From positions 62,001 to 126,000 of the forward strand of contig NZ_JADOEL010000004.1 of NCBI RefSeq assembly GCF_015645465.1: a stretch of DNA of 64,000 nt, read 5' to 3'. Origin of the DNA: Herminiimonas contaminans. GTDB taxonomy: Bacteria > Pseudomonadota > Gammaproteobacteria > Burkholderiales > Burkholderiaceae_D. A program made the translations under genes and the position numbers. Positions 8,382-19,130 of this stretch are shown in pieces (positions within the stretch are counted from its first letter, which is position 1; every line of letters starts with the position of its first letter). The notes beneath the pieces are model-generated. The model saw nothing but the letters and a program-made list of their open reading frames with translations. It was not told the origin of the DNA and made no database searches.

Positions 8382-9749
8382 TTATTTTGCTGCGAGGCGG
8401 ACGTTGCTATTTTCCGGTGACAGCAAGGCAAAGCGATGTGTCATGTCGGTGGCGACAGTGCGGAATTTTTGCATTTGCGAAGCGGTCAACGGCTGTGCAT
8501 TCGGGATATCGACAGACATCGGATCACGTGCTTCATTGTTGACGCGGAACTCATAGTGCAGATGCGGACCGGTCGACCAGCCCGTCATGCCGACATAGCC
8601 GATGACTTGACCCTGGCTGACTTTGGTACCTTTGCGCAGGTTGGTGGCAAAGCGGCTCATGTGCGCATAAGCGGTCGAGTACTTGGACCAGTGCTTGATG
8701 ATGACGACGTTGCCGTAACCGCGCTGGGTGCCAGCGAAGTCGATCACGCCATCGCCGGAAGCACGGATAGGTGTGCCGATCGCTGCTGCGAAGTCGACGC
8801 CTTTATGTGCTTTCCACAAACCGGAGATAGGGTGCTTGCGCACCGAGAAGCCGGACGAGATACGCGAGAATTCCAGTGGCGATTTGAGGAAGGCTTTTTT
8901 CAGTGACTTGCCGTCAAAGCCATAGTAACCGCCGCTCGAAGCAACGCTAGGATCATCGAACCAGACCGATTGATAGGTTGCAGGGCCATTCATGAATTCG
9001 CCTGCCAGTACGCGACCAGCGTAGACGTATTCGCCGTTTTGCCAGAAGGTTTCGTACACTACGTTGAAGCGGTCACCACGACGCAGGTCGGAGCCGAAGT
9101 CGATGTTGGTGGAAAACATATCGACGATTTGCGAAGCGACGTTGTCCGGGATTTGTGCGGCGTCAGTGGCAGCAAACAGCGAAGATCTGATTTCGCCGGA
9201 GCGCATTTCTATGCGTTTTTCCAGCGCGATGGCTTTTTCGGTAGCCTTGAAACCCTTGCCTTCGCGGCGGATTTCTATGTTCTTCAGGTTGCCTGCACCA
9301 GTACCGACGGTGCTGCTGAGCCAATTCAATTCGCCGTCTTCAGTGGTTTGCACCTGTACCCGTTTGCCGGCTTTCAGTTGCATCACATTGCGCGCGATGG
9401 CATCGGATTTGATGAAGTTGGCAGCGTCTGCGTCGTCTACACCCAGGCGATTCAACAAAGTGGCGAGGGTGTCGCCCGAGCGCACGCGCTCTTCGCTGAT
9501 GTAGTTTTGCTGGAGGGTGTCGAGTGCGGCGATCTGGTCGGCCAGATGAGGCAGCTGCAATTCCTGTGTAATGGACTTGATCGGCAAATCATCTGCATCA
9601 GGGGCCATAGGGGCCACGCCTGCTGCACCAAACGCGCACACTGCCAACAGCAATGCGGAGGCGGAAACGATGCGGGTTTTACGGGATGATCCGAGTAGTA
9701 GTTTCTTACTGGCTGAGCTTGCGCTAAGTAATTTATTTAATGTGAACAT
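8382..9749 (-). CDS. M23-family murein endopeptidase, membrane-anchored
   Basis: 455 residues. An N-terminal membrane or signal segment (about 26-45, VSASALLLAVCAFGAAGVA) is followed by a LysM/OapA-like region (about 85-135, VRSGDTLATLLNRLGV) that probably binds wall polysaccharide, and a C-terminal M23 domain. The zinc ligands are intact: His315 and Asp319 (HKGVD) and HxH at His396-His398 (PHLHYE). The architecture matches MepM/YebA-type endopeptidases, which cut peptide crosslinks in peptidoglycan to allow growth. It is divergent from tyrS and upstream of anmK, so wall cleavage and wall recycling genes lie side by side. Confidence 0.93.
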   Translation of the reverse strand: MFTLNKLLSASSASKKLLLGSSRKTRIVSASALLLAVCAFGAAGVAPMAPDADDLPIKSITQELQLPHLADQIAALDTLQQNYISEERVRSGDTLATLLNRLGVDDADAANFIKSDAIARNVMQLKAGKRVQVQTTEDGELNWLSSTVGTGAGNLKNIEIRREGKGFKATEKAIALEKRIEMRSGEIRSSLFAATDAAQIPDNVASQIVDMFSTNIDFGSDLRRGDRFNVVYETFWQNGEYVYAGRVLAGEFMNGPATYQSVWFDDPSVASSGGYYGFDGKSLKKAFLKSPLEFSRISSGFSVRKHPISGLWKAHKGVDFAAAIGTPIRASGDGVIDFAGTQRGYGNVVIIKHWSKYSTAYAHMSRFATNLRKGTKVSQGQVIGYVGMTGWSTGPHLHYEFRVNNEARDPMSVDIPNAQPLTASQMQKFRTVATDMTHRFALLSPENSNVRLAAK

Positions 9750-9904
9750 GCAATAAGTTAAAATCTGCCGCTTGTTCGGTTTCTCTTTCTTGTGTTTTTA
9801 TAAGTTGATGAACGGCAAGGTTAGAGTAGCTGGAATTAAATTAAAAAAGCATTGTACCGATTTCTGTTTTTCTTACCCCTTTTTTTACAATTTACTTTTA
9901 CGAT

Positions 9905-11146
9905 ATGGACGTTTCTTCTAGCAGCAAAGCTGATCAATTGCCTCTCTCAGACAAGGTGCAAGAGGCCTTGGCGGTCACTAAGCGCGGCGTTGAAGAATTG
10001 TTAATCGAATCAGAGTTCGCGCAGAAGCTCGCGCGGTCTGAACAAACTGGCAAGCCTTTACGCATCAAACTCGGTCTGGACCCGACTGCACCAGATTTGC
10101 ACCTGGGCCACACCGTCGTATTGAACAAGATGCGTCAGTTGCAAGATCTGGGCCATCAGGTGATCTTCCTGATCGGTGATTTCACCTCCATGATCGGCGA
10201 CCCGTCCGGCCGTAATATCACCCGCCCGCCGTTGACGAAAGAACAAATCGAAGAAAACGCGAAGACCTACTTCTCGCAAGCCAGCCTGGTGCTGGATCCG
10301 GAACGTACCGAGATCCGCTACAACTCGGAGTGGTGCGATCCGCTGGGGGCGCGCGGCATGATCGAGCTGTCGGCCAAATACACGGTGGCGCGCATCCTCG
10401 AGCGCGAAGACTTCACCAAGCGCTTCAAGGCGAATACGCCTATCTCGCTGCATGAATTCCTCTACCCGCTGATGCAGGGCTACGACTCGGTCGCCCTGAA
10501 ATCCGACTTGGAGCTGGGCGGTACTGATCAAAAATTCAACTTGCTGGTGGGTCGCGAGTTGCAAAAAAGCTATGGCCAAGAACAGCAATGTATCTTGACC
10601 ATGCCTTTGCTCGAAGGTCTGGACGGCGTTGAAAAGATGTCGAAATCCAAAGGAAATTACATCGGCATCACCGAACCGGGTAACACCATGTTCGCCAAGC
10701 TGATGAGCATTTCCGATGTGATGATGTGGCGTTACTACGAATTGTTGTCTTTCCGCTCACTCGCTGAAATCGCCCAGTTCAAGCAAGATATCGAAGGCGG
10801 CCGCAATCCGCGCGACGTCAAAGTCTTGCTGGCGCAGGAAATCGTCGCACGCTTCCATTCCGTGCAAGCGGCGGAAGACGCGCTGACCGACTTCGTCAAT
10901 CGCTCCAAAGGCGGTATTCCGGACGACATCCCGGAAGTTGCGCTGACCGGCGCGCCTTTGGGCATAGGCCAATTGCTCAAGCAGGCGAACCTGTGCGCGT
11001 CGACTTCGGAAGCCTTGCGCATGGTAGAGCAGGGCGGCGTCCGTATCGACGGTACGGTCATCAGCGACAAGGGTTTGAAAGTGGAAGCGGGTACAGTGGT
11101 CGTGCAAGTCGGCAAGCGCAAGTTTGCACGCGTATCACTGGCTTAA
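9905..11146 (+). CDS. tyrS: Tyrosyl-tRNA synthetase
   Basis: 413 residues. This class I synthetase charges tRNA-Tyr. The nucleotide-binding HLGHTV (HIGH motif) is near residue 60 and KMSKSKG is near 240. The C-terminal S4-like RNA-binding domain ([20 protein letters not shown]) is complete. The length is that of the longer TyrZ-like bacterial group. There is no strong ribosome binding site before the ATG. The next gene, dtd, begins 10 bases after the stop and edits D-Tyr-tRNA, so the pair is functionally linked. Confidence 0.97.
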   Translation: MDVSSSSKADQLPLSDKVQEALAVTKRGVEELLIESEFAQKLARSEQTGKPLRIKLGLDPTAPDLHLGHTVVLNKMRQLQDLGHQVIFLIGDFTSMIGDPSGRNITRPPLTKEQIEENAKTYFSQASLVLDPERTEIRYNSEWCDPLGARGMIELSAKYTVARILEREDFTKRFKANTPISLHEFLYPLMQGYDSVALKSDLELGGTDQKFNLLVGRELQKSYGQEQQCILTMPLLEGLDGVEKMSKSKGNYIGITEPGNTMFAKLMSISDVMMWRYYELLSFRSLAEIAQFKQDIEGGRNPRDVKVLLAQEIVARFHSVQAAEDALTDFVNRSKGGIPDDIPEVALTGAPLGIGQLLKQANLCASTSEALRMVEQGGVRIDGTVISDKGLKVEAGTVVVQVGKRKFARVSLA

Positions 11147-11156
11147 GCAGGACTGC

Positions 11157-11606
11157 ATGATTGCACTCTTGCAGCGGGTAGCGCATGCCAGCGTTGTGGT
11201 GGATGGCGCAACCGTAGGCGCGATCGATGCCGGGCTGATGGTATTGCTATGTGCAGAGCGCGGCGATACTGAGAAGGAAGCAGATGCCTTGCTCGGCAAA
11301 TTACTGTCGTATCGCGTGTTTTCGGATGCGGCAGGCAAGATGAATTTGAGCGTGGTTGATACCGCCGGTGGCGTATTGCTGGTGCCGCAGTTCACGCTGG
11401 CAGCAGATACGCGCTCCGGCACGCGTCCTTCATTCACGCCCGCGGCAGCACCGGATCTGGCGCGTGCCCTGTTTGATTACTTTGTCGCGCAGGCACGCGG
11501 ACGACATGCCAATATCGCGACCGGGCAATTCGGCGCAGATATGAAAGTTTCACTCACCAATGACGGACCGGTGACGTTTTGGTTGCAGGTTAAACCGGCG
11601 GTTTGA
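11157..11606 (+). CDS. dtd: D-aminoacyl-tRNA deacylase
   Basis: 149 residues from the ATG at 11157 ([17 protein letters not shown]), preceded by GCAGGA. Dtd hydrolyses D-amino acids such as D-Tyr from mischarged tRNA. The catalytic SQxxL-region equivalent [10 protein letters not shown] and the cross-subunit GPVT motif ([11 protein letters not shown]) are both present. It lies 10 bases behind tyrS, consistent with an operon that charges and proofreads tRNA-Tyr. Confidence 0.96.
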   Translation: MIALLQRVAHASVVVDGATVGAIDAGLMVLLCAERGDTEKEADALLGKLLSYRVFSDAAGKMNLSVVDTAGGVLLVPQFTLAADTRSGTRPSFTPAAAPDLARALFDYFVAQARGRHANIATGQFGADMKVSLTNDGPVTFWLQVKPAV

Positions 11607-11677
11607 AATATCCATGCGGCATGATTTGCTTGCTGCCGCTACAATGTTTTCAACTAAATTAAACAGTCGAGTGCACG

Positions 11678-12322
11678 ATGAAACTATGGAGTGATTCTTT
11701 CAAGGATGGTGCGGCAATCCCGGGCGAGTTCGCTTTTTGCGTGATCGACCCGGCGACGCATGTCACCTTGTCCAGCAATAAAAATCCGCATCTGGCCTGG
11801 AGCGGTGTGCCCGCAGCGACCAAATCGCTGGTGCTGGTCGTGCACGATCCGGATGTGCCTTCACGTGGCGATGATGTGAATCAGGAGGGCAAGACCGTGC
11901 CGGCCGATTTGCCGCGTGTCGACTTCTTCCACTGGACGCTGGTCGACCTGCCGCCGGACACGCAGCAAATTGCAGCCGGATCTTTTGCACATGGCGTAAC
12001 CCCACGCGGTAAATCCGGTCCGGCGATTGCGAACTCGCCGGTTCCGGGCGCTCGTCACGGCATCAACGATTACACCGGCTGGTTTGCATCGGATGCCGAT
12101 ATGGCAGGCGCATACTTTGGCTATGACGGTCCATGCCCGCCGTGGAACGATGCGATCGTGCATCGCTATGTATTCACTCTGTATGCGCTGGATATTGCCA
12201 GTGTGCCGCTGGATGGTGAATTCACCGGCCAGCAAGTGCGCGCTGCGATCGCCGGGCATGTGCTGGATCAGGCCAGTGTCAGCGGTAGCTACACGCTGAA
12301 TCCGGCACTGGCACCAGACTAG
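11678..12322 (+). CDS. YbhB/YbcL-type PEBP-family protein
   Basis: 214 residues. It has the phosphatidylethanolamine-binding fold, with the conserved VVHDPDVPS and the GPCPPWNDAIVHRYVFTLYALD region that form the anion-binding pocket. No signal peptide is seen, so it is probably cytoplasmic. Bacterial members have no settled role. It is followed 13 bases later by a histidine phosphatase gene, and the two are probably co-transcribed. Confidence 0.88.
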   Translation: MKLWSDSFKDGAAIPGEFAFCVIDPATHVTLSSNKNPHLAWSGVPAATKSLVLVVHDPDVPSRGDDVNQEGKTVPADLPRVDFFHWTLVDLPPDTQQIAAGSFAHGVTPRGKSGPAIANSPVPGARHGINDYTGWFASDADMAGAYFGYDGPCPPWNDAIVHRYVFTLYALDIASVPLDGEFTGQQVRAAIAGHVLDQASVSGSYTLNPALAPD

Positions 12323-12335
12323 TAACGAGGAAGAT

Positions 12336-12986
12336 GTGACAGAAATATTATTGATACGCCACGGCGAAACCGAGTGGAATGTCGGCAAGCGTTTGCAGGG
12401 GCATACCGACGTTGCGCTGAACAATGAAGGTCGGCGGCAGGCGGCGGCGCTCGGACGCGTCTTGCTGGATGAGCCGCTGGACGCGATTTATTCAAGCGAT
12501 CTGTTGCGCGCCTACGATACGGCACAGGCAGTAGCGAATCCGCGTGGCATGCAAGTGCAGTCCGAGCAGGGTTTGCGTGAGCGCTGCTTTGGTGCCTTCG
12601 AGGGTTTGAACCACCCGGAAATCAAGGAAAAGTTTCCGGAAGATTACGCCGCATGGCAGCGTCGCGATATCGATGCGCGCTATCCGGACGGTGAGCGTCG
12701 TGCGGAAACCTTGCGTGAATTTGCAGCACGGGCGGTGGATTGCATTTCCCGCCTTGCGAGTATGCCGGGTAACCGCAAGATTGCGGTCTTTACGCATGGC
12801 GGCGTGCTGGATTCGGTGTACCGTCGTGTGAAAAGCATGGGCTATGAGCACCCGCGTGATTTTGACGTGCTGAACGCCAGCATCAACCGTGTGAGCTTTG
12901 ATGGTCAGAATTTCCAGATCCTGCAATGGGCAGATGTCTCGCATCTGGCGCATGCGTCGCTGGATGAAAATGACAACCCCAAGTAA
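12336..12986 (+). CDS. Histidine phosphatase family protein (phosphoglycerate mutase-like)
   Basis: 216 residues from a GTG start preceded by GAGGAA. The catalytic LLIRHGETEWN is at residues 4-14, with RHG carrying the phosphorylated His. The second catalytic His is in FTHGGVLD near 154. Length and layout resemble GpmB/CobC-type broad phosphatases rather than the glycolytic dPGM enzyme. The substrate cannot be told from the sequence; the lack of nearby cobalamin genes argues against CobC. Confidence 0.9.
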   Translation: MTEILLIRHGETEWNVGKRLQGHTDVALNNEGRRQAAALGRVLLDEPLDAIYSSDLLRAYDTAQAVANPRGMQVQSEQGLRERCFGAFEGLNHPEIKEKFPEDYAAWQRRDIDARYPDGERRAETLREFAARAVDCISRLASMPGNRKIAVFTHGGVLDSVYRRVKSMGYEHPRDFDVLNASINRVSFDGQNFQILQWADVSHLAHASLDENDNPK

Positions 12987-13131
12987 CAGCTGCAAATAAA
13001 AAATTGAAATAAGCCAGGCGAAATAGGCAAACTGGCAATAAGTTGCCTGGAAATACAACGTTTGGTGCATTGCTTCATAAGTCACGGGCGGATGCGGCTA
13101 AAATAGCGGTTTTCCTCCGCATGCTGCTGTC

Positions 13132-14148
13132 GTGAACATCGGTCCTTATTCCCTTCCGAACAATGTTTTTGTCGCCCCCATGGCCGGGGTGACGGATCGG
13201 CCATTCCGCCAATTGTGCAAACAATTGGGCGCGGGCTACGCCGTATCGGAGATGGCAGCCTCGAATCCAAGGTTGTGGGCCAGCGATAAATCCACGCGTC
13301 GTACCAATCACGATGGCGAAGTCGAGCCGAAAGCGGTGCAGATTGCCGGTGCCGATCCGGTTTTGCTGGCCGAGTGCGCCAAATTCAATGTGGATAAAGG
13401 TGCGCAAATCATCGATATCAACATGGGTTGCCCGGTCAAGAAAGTGTGCAATAGCTGGTGCGGCTCGGCCCTGTTGCAGCATGAAAGCCTGGTCGCGGAA
13501 ATCCTGGAAGCCGTGGTCGCATCGGTCAACGTACCGGTCACGCTGAAATTCCGTACCGGCTGGGACCGGGCGCACAAGAATGCGCTGAATATCGCGCGCA
13601 TCGCTGAACAAAGCGGCATCGCCATGCTGACCCTGCACGGGCGTACCCGTGCCGATGGTTACAGCGGCGACGCTGAGTACGAGATGATTACTGCAGTCAA
13701 GGCGTCAGTTTCTATACCTGTAGTGGCGAATGGCGACATCACGACGCCGGAGAAAGCGCGCTATGTGCTGGATGTGACCGGAGCGGATGCCATCATGGTC
13801 GGTCGCGCGGCACAGGGGCGGCCGTGGATTTTCCGTGAAATCGAGCATTACCTGCGGACCGGGACTTATTTGCCGCCACCTATGATTGCCGAAGTGCAAG
13901 CCCTGATGGATGAGCATTTGCGTGCGCATTATGCTTTTTATGGTGAATATCTCGGGGTACGTACCGCGCGCAAGCATATAGGCTGGTACGTGCGGGAACT
14001 GGTTGGTGGCGAAGCATTTCGTCAACAAATGAACAAGCTGGAAGACTGCGAGCAGCAATTGGCTGCCGTAAATACATTCTTTGAAATGCAGTTGGCCCAC
14101 GGCGAACGGTTACAATATCGTCCGACCGCAGAAAAGTTGGCCGCCTGA
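13132..14148 (+). CDS. dusB: tRNA-dihydrouridine synthase B
   Basis: 338 residues from a GTG start (MNIGPYSLPNNVFVAPMAGVTD). This FMN enzyme reduces specific uridines in tRNA to dihydrouridine. The FMN-binding APMAGVTDRPFR and the catalytic Cys in NMGCPVKKVCNSWCGSALL are present, with GRTRADGYSG and ANGDI further on. It is directly upstream of fis, the dusB-fis order found across beta- and gammaproteobacteria. Confidence 0.96.
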   Translation: MNIGPYSLPNNVFVAPMAGVTDRPFRQLCKQLGAGYAVSEMAASNPRLWASDKSTRRTNHDGEVEPKAVQIAGADPVLLAECAKFNVDKGAQIIDINMGCPVKKVCNSWCGSALLQHESLVAEILEAVVASVNVPVTLKFRTGWDRAHKNALNIARIAEQSGIAMLTLHGRTRADGYSGDAEYEMITAVKASVSIPVVANGDITTPEKARYVLDVTGADAIMVGRAAQGRPWIFREIEHYLRTGTYLPPPMIAEVQALMDEHLRAHYAFYGEYLGVRTARKHIGWYVRELVGGEAFRQQMNKLEDCEQQLAAVNTFFEMQLAHGERLQYRPTAEKLAA

Positions 14149-14227
14149 TACGGGGTTGGTGTCTTGTCATGTAAGTGGCAGAATGCGAGCCCGACAAATT
14201 ATAAAAACGCGCAATCAACTAAGCACA

Positions 14228-14461
14228 ATGAGCAAAGATAATATCCAAGAAGTCGTCAAGAAAAGCCTCGAGAAGTATTTCAAGGACCTCGGCGAGCAAA
14301 TGCCATCGAATGTTTATGAGATGGTGGTCTTCACCGTAGAAAAACCCATCCTCGAAGCAGTGATGGAACGTGCTGAAGGCAACCAGTCGCACGCGGCGGA
14401 CATGCTGGGCATTAACCGCAACACCTTGCGCAAGAAATTGCAGCAGCACGATTTATTGTAA
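14228..14461 (+). CDS. fis: DNA-binding protein Fis
   Basis: 77 residues from the ATG at 14228 (MSKDNIQEVVKK). The C-terminal helix-turn-helix GNQSHAADMLGINRNTLRKK is nearly identical to other Fis proteins. As usual in betaproteobacteria it is shorter than the 98-residue E. coli protein and lacks part of the N-terminal beta-hairpin arm. Fis is a nucleoid protein that bends DNA and activates rRNA and other growth-related promoters. It is second in the dusB-fis pair. Confidence 0.96.
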   Translation: MSKDNIQEVVKKSLEKYFKDLGEQMPSNVYEMVVFTVEKPILEAVMERAEGNQSHAADMLGINRNTLRKKLQQHDLL

Positions 14462-14472
14462 TTTCCAACCTT

Positions 14473-14495
14473 CTTCCCGCACTCGCGGCGGGAAG
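14473..14495 (+). terminator. Hairpin after fis
   Basis: CTTCCCGC at 14473-14480 pairs with GCGGGAAG at 14488-14495. No T run follows, so it may be a weak or factor-assisted terminator, or an end-protecting hairpin. Confidence 0.4.
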
Positions 14496-14587
14496 TGAAT
14501 AAGCTAAGGGCAGTGGCGTCGCGGCCTGTTTGAACTCTGCTTACGACGCGCCTTTATCTTATTTAATTTACTTCCACTATTTTCATC

Positions 14588-16153
14588 ATGATCAAACAAG
14601 CTCTCATCTCGGTCTCCGACAAAACTGGCGTTCTGGAATTTGCCCGCGCCCTGTCAGGCATGGGTGTCAACATCCTGTCGACCGGCGGCACCGCAAAACT
14701 GCTGGCTGAGAACGGCATCAGCGTGACCGAAGTGGCCGACTACACCGGCTTCCCTGAGATGCTGGATGGCCGCGTCAAAACCTTGCACCCGAAAGTACAC
14801 GGCGGCATCCTGGCGCGTCGCGATTTTCCTGAGCATGTCAGCGCACTGGATAAGCACGCGATCCCGACCATCGACATGGTGGTCGTCAATCTCTATCCAT
14901 TCCAGCAAACCGTGGCACGTGCAGAGTGCTCGCTGGAAGATGCCATCGAAAACATCGACATCGGCGGTCCTGCCATGTTGCGTTCGTCGGCCAAGAATCA
15001 CAAAGACGTCGTCGTCATTTGCGATCCGACTGACTACAGCCAGGTACTGAGCGAGCTCGGTGCGAATAAGGGCGAAGTCACTTACGAAACCAAATTCACA
15101 TTGGCGAAAAAAGTATTCGCACACACCGCGCAATACGACGGTGCGATCACCAATTACTTTACTTCGCTGGGTGCAGACAAACAGCACGCCACACGCAGTG
15201 CTTATCCGTCTACCCTGAACCTGCATTTCGAAAAAGTGCAGGAAATGCGTTACGGTGAAAACCCGCATCAATCGGCAGCCTTCTATCGCGAAAGCAATCC
15301 GCAAGTCGGCGCGTTGGCCAACTACACGCAATTGCAAGGCAAGGAACTGTCGTACAACAACATCGCCGATGCAGATGCAGCATGGGAATGCGTAAAGACT
15401 TTCGACGAATCCGCATGCGTCATCATCAAGCACGCGAATCCTTGCGGCGTGGCAGTCGGCATCAGCCCGCTGGAAGCGTATAGCAAGGCTTTGCAAACCG
15501 ATCCGACTTCGGCCTTCGGCGGCATCATCGCCTTCAATCGCGAGCTGGATGGCAATGCAGCAGAAGCCGTGGCCAAACAATTCGTTGAAGTCCTGATTGC
15601 GCCGTCCTTCAGTGAAAAAGCCAAACAGATTTTTGCTGGCAAACAAAACGTACGCCTGCTGGAAATCCCGCTCGGCAATGCAGTCAATGCACATGACTTT
15701 AAACGCGTAGGCGGTGGCTTGCTGGTGCAATCGCCGGATGCGAAAAACGTCTTGCTGTCTGAAGTGAAAGTGGTCAGCAAGAAGCAACCGACCCAGCAAC
15801 AATTGCAAGACCTGATGTTTGCATGGCGTGTGGCGAAGTTCGTTAAATCGAACGCGATCGTGTTCTGCGCAAACGGCATGACCATGGGCGTAGGCGCAGG
15901 CCAGATGAGCCGCATCGACTCCGCGCGTATCGCCTCGATCAAGGCGCAGAATGCAGGCTTGTCGCTGGCTGGTACCGCGGTCGCGTCGGACGCGTTCTTC
16001 CCGTTCCGCGATGGCCTCGATGTCGTGGTTGCGGCCGGTGCGACTTCAGTCATCCATCCGGGTGGTTCGATGCGCGATCAGGAAGTAATCGATGCAGCGG
16101 ATGAACAAGGCGTCGTGATGCTGATGACAGGCACACGCCACTTCCGTCACTAA
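14588..16153 (+). CDS. purH: Bifunctional AICAR formyltransferase / IMP cyclohydrolase
   Basis: 521 residues, full length. The N-terminal IMP cyclohydrolase (MGS-like) domain begins [18 protein letters not shown] and carries STGGTAKLL and [15 protein letters not shown]. The C-terminal formyltransferase domain contains the catalytic Lys-His in [14 protein letters not shown]. Together they carry out the last two steps of purine synthesis in the cytoplasm. It lies downstream of fis and about 55 bases upstream of ruvC. Confidence 0.98.
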   Translation: MIKQALISVSDKTGVLEFARALSGMGVNILSTGGTAKLLAENGISVTEVADYTGFPEMLDGRVKTLHPKVHGGILARRDFPEHVSALDKHAIPTIDMVVVNLYPFQQTVARAECSLEDAIENIDIGGPAMLRSSAKNHKDVVVICDPTDYSQVLSELGANKGEVTYETKFTLAKKVFAHTAQYDGAITNYFTSLGADKQHATRSAYPSTLNLHFEKVQEMRYGENPHQSAAFYRESNPQVGALANYTQLQGKELSYNNIADADAAWECVKTFDESACVIIKHANPCGVAVGISPLEAYSKALQTDPTSAFGGIIAFNRELDGNAAEAVAKQFVEVLIAPSFSEKAKQIFAGKQNVRLLEIPLGNAVNAHDFKRVGGGLLVQSPDAKNVLLSEVKVVSKKQPTQQQLQDLMFAWRVAKFVKSNAIVFCANGMTMGVGAGQMSRIDSARIASIKAQNAGLSLAGTAVASDAFFPFRDGLDVVVAAGATSVIHPGGSMRDQEVIDAADEQGVVMLMTGTRHFRH

Positions 16154-16209
16154 TCAGCAAAGTCATGCGACACTAGTCGCGTGACTTGCTTATAGCTACT
16201 TCCTACTCC

Positions 16210-16752
16210 ATGAAAATTCTCGGTATCGACCCCGGCTTGCGTACTACCGGCTTTGGCGTGATCGAGAAGCATGGCAACAAGCTCAGCTACATCGCATCGG
16301 GCACCATCAAAACGCCCGATGCCGATTTGCCGCAGCGCCTCAAAACCATACTCTCCAGCGTCTCCGAAGTCATTGCGACGTATCGTCCAGATTGCGCGGC
16401 GATAGAGAAGGTATTCGTCAACGTGAATCCGCAATCGACGCTCTTGCTTGGACAGGCACGGGGTGCGGCGATATGCGCGCTGGTGCATGCAGATTTGCTG
16501 GTGGCGGAATACACCGCGCTGCAAGTCAAGCAAGCAGTGGTCGGGCAGGGCAAGGCGCAAAAAGCACAGGTGCAGGACATGGTGCAGCGCTTGCTGAAGT
16601 TGTCGGGTATGCCCGGCACCGATGCCGCCGATGCATTGGGTGTGGCGATCTGCCATGCGCACAGCGGCGAAACCCTGAGCGTGCTCGGTGCATTGGCACC
16701 GGAGCTGGCACGCAAAGGTTTGCGCGTGCGCGGCGGCCGCCTGGTCGGTTAG
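16210..16752 (+). CDS. ruvC: Holliday junction resolvase RuvC
   Basis: 180 residues from the ATG at 16210 ([16 protein letters not shown]); an open frame from a TTG at 16186 is longer but unlike the family. RuvC cuts four-way junctions that RuvAB has migrated. The first acidic ligand, Asp7, is in IDPG; Glu in IEKVFVN near 66-70 and the C-terminal [12 protein letters not shown] acidic pair complete the metal site. It is first of the ruvC-ruvA-ruvB run. Confidence 0.96.
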   Translation: MKILGIDPGLRTTGFGVIEKHGNKLSYIASGTIKTPDADLPQRLKTILSSVSEVIATYRPDCAAIEKVFVNVNPQSTLLLGQARGAAICALVHADLLVAEYTALQVKQAVVGQGKAQKAQVQDMVQRLLKLSGMPGTDAADALGVAICHAHSGETLSVLGALAPELARKGLRVRGGRLVG

Positions 16753-16797
16753 GTCGGTTAGTATTAGTCTTTCCTCTTTTCCCAAGGTCACAGCGAG

Positions 16798-17373
16798 ATG
16801 ATAGGTCGTCTTTCCGGAGTATTGCTCGAAAAAAATCCACCGCAATTGCTGGTCGATTGCAACGGCGTCGGTTATGAAGTCAACGTGCCGATGAGCACCT
16901 TCTACAACCTGCCGGGTTTGGGTGAAAAAGTTGTGCTGCTGACCCATCTGACGGTGCGTGAAGATGCGCACATCCTGTTTGGTTTTGGTACGAACGAAGA
17001 ACGTAACGTCTTCAAGCAACTGGTAAAAATTACTGGCATAGGCGCGCGCACTGCATTGTCTATCCTGTCGGGCATGTCGGTGGCTGACCTGGCGCAATCG
17101 ATCACCTTGCAGGAAGCAGGGCGCCTGACCAAGATCCCCGGCATCGGTAAGAAGACCGCTGAGCGTCTCTTGCTGGAACTGAAGGGCAAGTTGGGTGCCG
17201 ACCTTGGCGGAGCCGGTGCGGTCGCGACCGATGCGACTTCGGACATCCTGAACGCTTTGCTTGCTCTGGGTTATTCCGACAAGGAAGCGATGCTGGCACT
17301 CAAACAAGTACCATCCGGTACCGGTGTCTCTGACGGCATCAAGCTCGCGCTCAAGTCCTTGTCCAAGGCTTAA
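16798..17373 (+). CDS. ruvA: Holliday junction DNA helicase subunit RuvA
   Basis: 191 residues. The three domains are visible: the N-terminal OB fold ([21 protein letters not shown]), the helix-hairpin-helix DNA-binding region ([16 protein letters not shown] and [22 protein letters not shown]), and the C-terminal helical domain that binds RuvB ([19 protein letters not shown]). RuvA tetramers hold the junction while RuvB drives branch migration. It lies 45 bases after ruvC. Confidence 0.98.
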   Translation: MIGRLSGVLLEKNPPQLLVDCNGVGYEVNVPMSTFYNLPGLGEKVVLLTHLTVREDAHILFGFGTNEERNVFKQLVKITGIGARTALSILSGMSVADLAQSITLQEAGRLTKIPGIGKKTAERLLLELKGKLGADLGGAGAVATDATSDILNALLALGYSDKEAMLALKQVPSGTGVSDGIKLALKSLSKA

Positions 17374-17418
17374 GGCCTGTCCTATTAACTTTCGCCGCCG
17401 CCACGCTACAATGCGACC

Positions 17419-18477
17419 ATGAGCATACAAACCGACGATTTCAGCGAACAACGCATCATAGCCGCGACCCCAGCCTCCGCCAACGAGGAGGCGATAGAGC
17501 GCGCGCTGCGTCCTAAGCAACTGGACGAATATGTAGGCCAGGAAAAAATCCGTGGCCAGCTGGAAATCTTCATCACTGCAGCACGGCAACGCCACGAAGC
17601 GCTGGATCACACCTTGTTGTTTGGTCCGCCGGGTTTGGGCAAGACCACGCTCGCACACATCATCGCACGTGAAATGGGCGTCAACCTGCGCCAGACTTCC
17701 GGTCCGGTGCTCGAACGCGCTGGTGACCTGGCAGCACTGCTGACCAATCTCGAAGCCAACGATGTACTCTTCATCGATGAAATCCACAGGCTGTCGCCGG
17801 TAGTTGAAGAAATCCTGTATCCGGCGCTCGAGGATTACCAGATCGATATCATGATCGGCGAAGGCCCTGCCGCGCGCTCGGTGCGCCTGGATTTACAGCC
17901 GTTCACACTGGTTGGTGCAACCACGCGTGCCGGCATGCTGACCAATCCTTTGCGTGATCGCTTCGGTATCGTTGCACGTCTCGAGTTTTATACACCGCTG
18001 GAATTGGCGCGTATTGTTACCCGTAGTTCTTCTTTGCTGAATGCGCCTATCGATGACGATGGCGCATTGGAAATCGCCAAGCGCAGCCGAGGCACGCCGC
18101 GTATCGCGAACCGCTTGTTGCGTCGCGTACGTGATTACGCTGAAGTCAAAGGCAACGGCAAGATTACCAAGGCAATGGCCGATGCTGCACTGGTCATGCT
18201 GGATGTCGATCCGGTCGGCTTCGACCTGATGGATAGAAAGCTGCTGGAAGCGGTACTGTTCAAATTCAATGGCGGTCCGGTCGGCCTCGACAACCTCGCC
18301 GCAGCCATCGGCGAAGAGCGCGACACCATAGAAGACGTGCTCGAACCTTATCTGATCCAGCAAGGCTTTTTGCAACGTACGCCACGCGGACGTATCGCCA
18401 CGCCGGCTGCCTATACCCATTTCGGCGTGACCGCGCCGCAGACCGGGCCGACTGGCGACTTGTGGGCAGGGCAGTAA
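17419..18477 (+). CDS. ruvB: Holliday junction DNA helicase subunit RuvB
   Basis: 352 residues. AAA+ ATPase motor of branch migration. The N-terminal [18 protein letters not shown], Walker [13 protein letters not shown], Walker [10 protein letters not shown], sensor 1 VGATTRAG and the C-terminal winged-helix segment [13 protein letters not shown] are all present. It completes the ruvC-ruvA-ruvB set. The next gene starts 7 bases after its stop, so it is probably co-transcribed. Confidence 0.98.
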   Translation: MSIQTDDFSEQRIIAATPASANEEAIERALRPKQLDEYVGQEKIRGQLEIFITAARQRHEALDHTLLFGPPGLGKTTLAHIIAREMGVNLRQTSGPVLERAGDLAALLTNLEANDVLFIDEIHRLSPVVEEILYPALEDYQIDIMIGEGPAARSVRLDLQPFTLVGATTRAGMLTNPLRDRFGIVARLEFYTPLELARIVTRSSSLLNAPIDDDGALEIAKRSRGTPRIANRLLRRVRDYAEVKGNGKITKAMADAALVMLDVDPVGFDLMDRKLLEAVLFKFNGGPVGLDNLAAAIGEERDTIEDVLEPYLIQQGFLQRTPRGRIATPAAYTHFGVTAPQTGPTGDLWAGQ

Positions 18478-18484
18478 ACGTCGC

Positions 18485-18940
18485 ATGCAAATCTGGGTTG
18501 ATGCGGATGCCTGTCCCAATGTGATCAAGGAAGTCTTGTTTCGCGTGGCGGACCGACTGGAAGTGCAGGTCACGTTGGTAGCCAACAAACTACTGCGCAC
18601 ACCGCCCTCGCGTTACATCAAGGCGCTGCAGGTGCCTGCCGGTTTCGATGTGGCAGACAATGAAATCGTGCGCCTGGTGCAGCCTGGCGACCTGGTAATT
18701 ACCGCCGATATCCCGCTGGCGGCCGATGTGCTGGAAAAAGGCGGACATCCGCTGAATCCACGCGGCGAGTTTTATACCAAAGACAACATCCAGCAACATC
18801 TCACCATGCGCAGCTTCATGGATGACTTGCGTAGCAGCGGCGTCGATACCGGCGGCCCGGCCGCCTTCAGTCAGGCTGATACGCGCAATTTTGCCAATCA
18901 GCTGGACCGTTACCTTGCGCGCCAGCGCGGCAAAAACTGA
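18485..18940 (+). CDS. YaiI/YqxD family protein (UPF0178)
   Basis: 151 residues. The family signature [22 protein letters not shown] is at the N-terminus, and the central [22 protein letters not shown] carries acidic residues reminiscent of a PIN/NYN-type nuclease fold. A nuclease function is suggested for the family on fold grounds but not settled. It follows ruvB by 7 bases, which hints at a link to nucleic acid metabolism. Confidence 0.9.
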   Translation: MQIWVDADACPNVIKEVLFRVADRLEVQVTLVANKLLRTPPSRYIKALQVPAGFDVADNEIVRLVQPGDLVITADIPLAADVLEKGGHPLNPRGEFYTKDNIQQHLTMRSFMDDLRSSGVDTGGPAAFSQADTRNFANQLDRYLARQRGKN

Positions 18941-18972
18941 TCACATTGTTGATAGTAGCCACTGTTGCACTG

Positions 18973-18991
18973 TGTCATTAGTCAAATGACA
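18973..18991. promoter_or_regulatory. Dyad upstream of the hydratase gene
   Basis: TGTCAT at 18973-18978 and ATGACA at 18986-18991 form a perfect inverted repeat with a 7-base spacer, in the 190-base gap before the FAH-type hydratase. The size fits a dimeric repressor or activator site; the regulator is unknown. Confidence 0.4.
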
Positions 18992-19130
18992 TGTCCGCAT
19001 TAAAAAATTTCATCTGATACGGTCGTCCTGAGACAAATTGCTCCTTTTCAGGGCGTAATCCTTGTGTGAGAATGTTGCATCGCAAATAAGGCTTTATTTC
19101 CTTTATTCAACTTCTCTGCGCGAGCTAGCC

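Noticed and set aside
16150-17787. Minus-strand open frame of 545 codons opposite ruvC-ruvA-ruvB
   Set aside because: It is antisense to three well-supported genes, has no domain pattern and is rich in Gln, His and Cys, as expected for the reverse of biased coding sequence.
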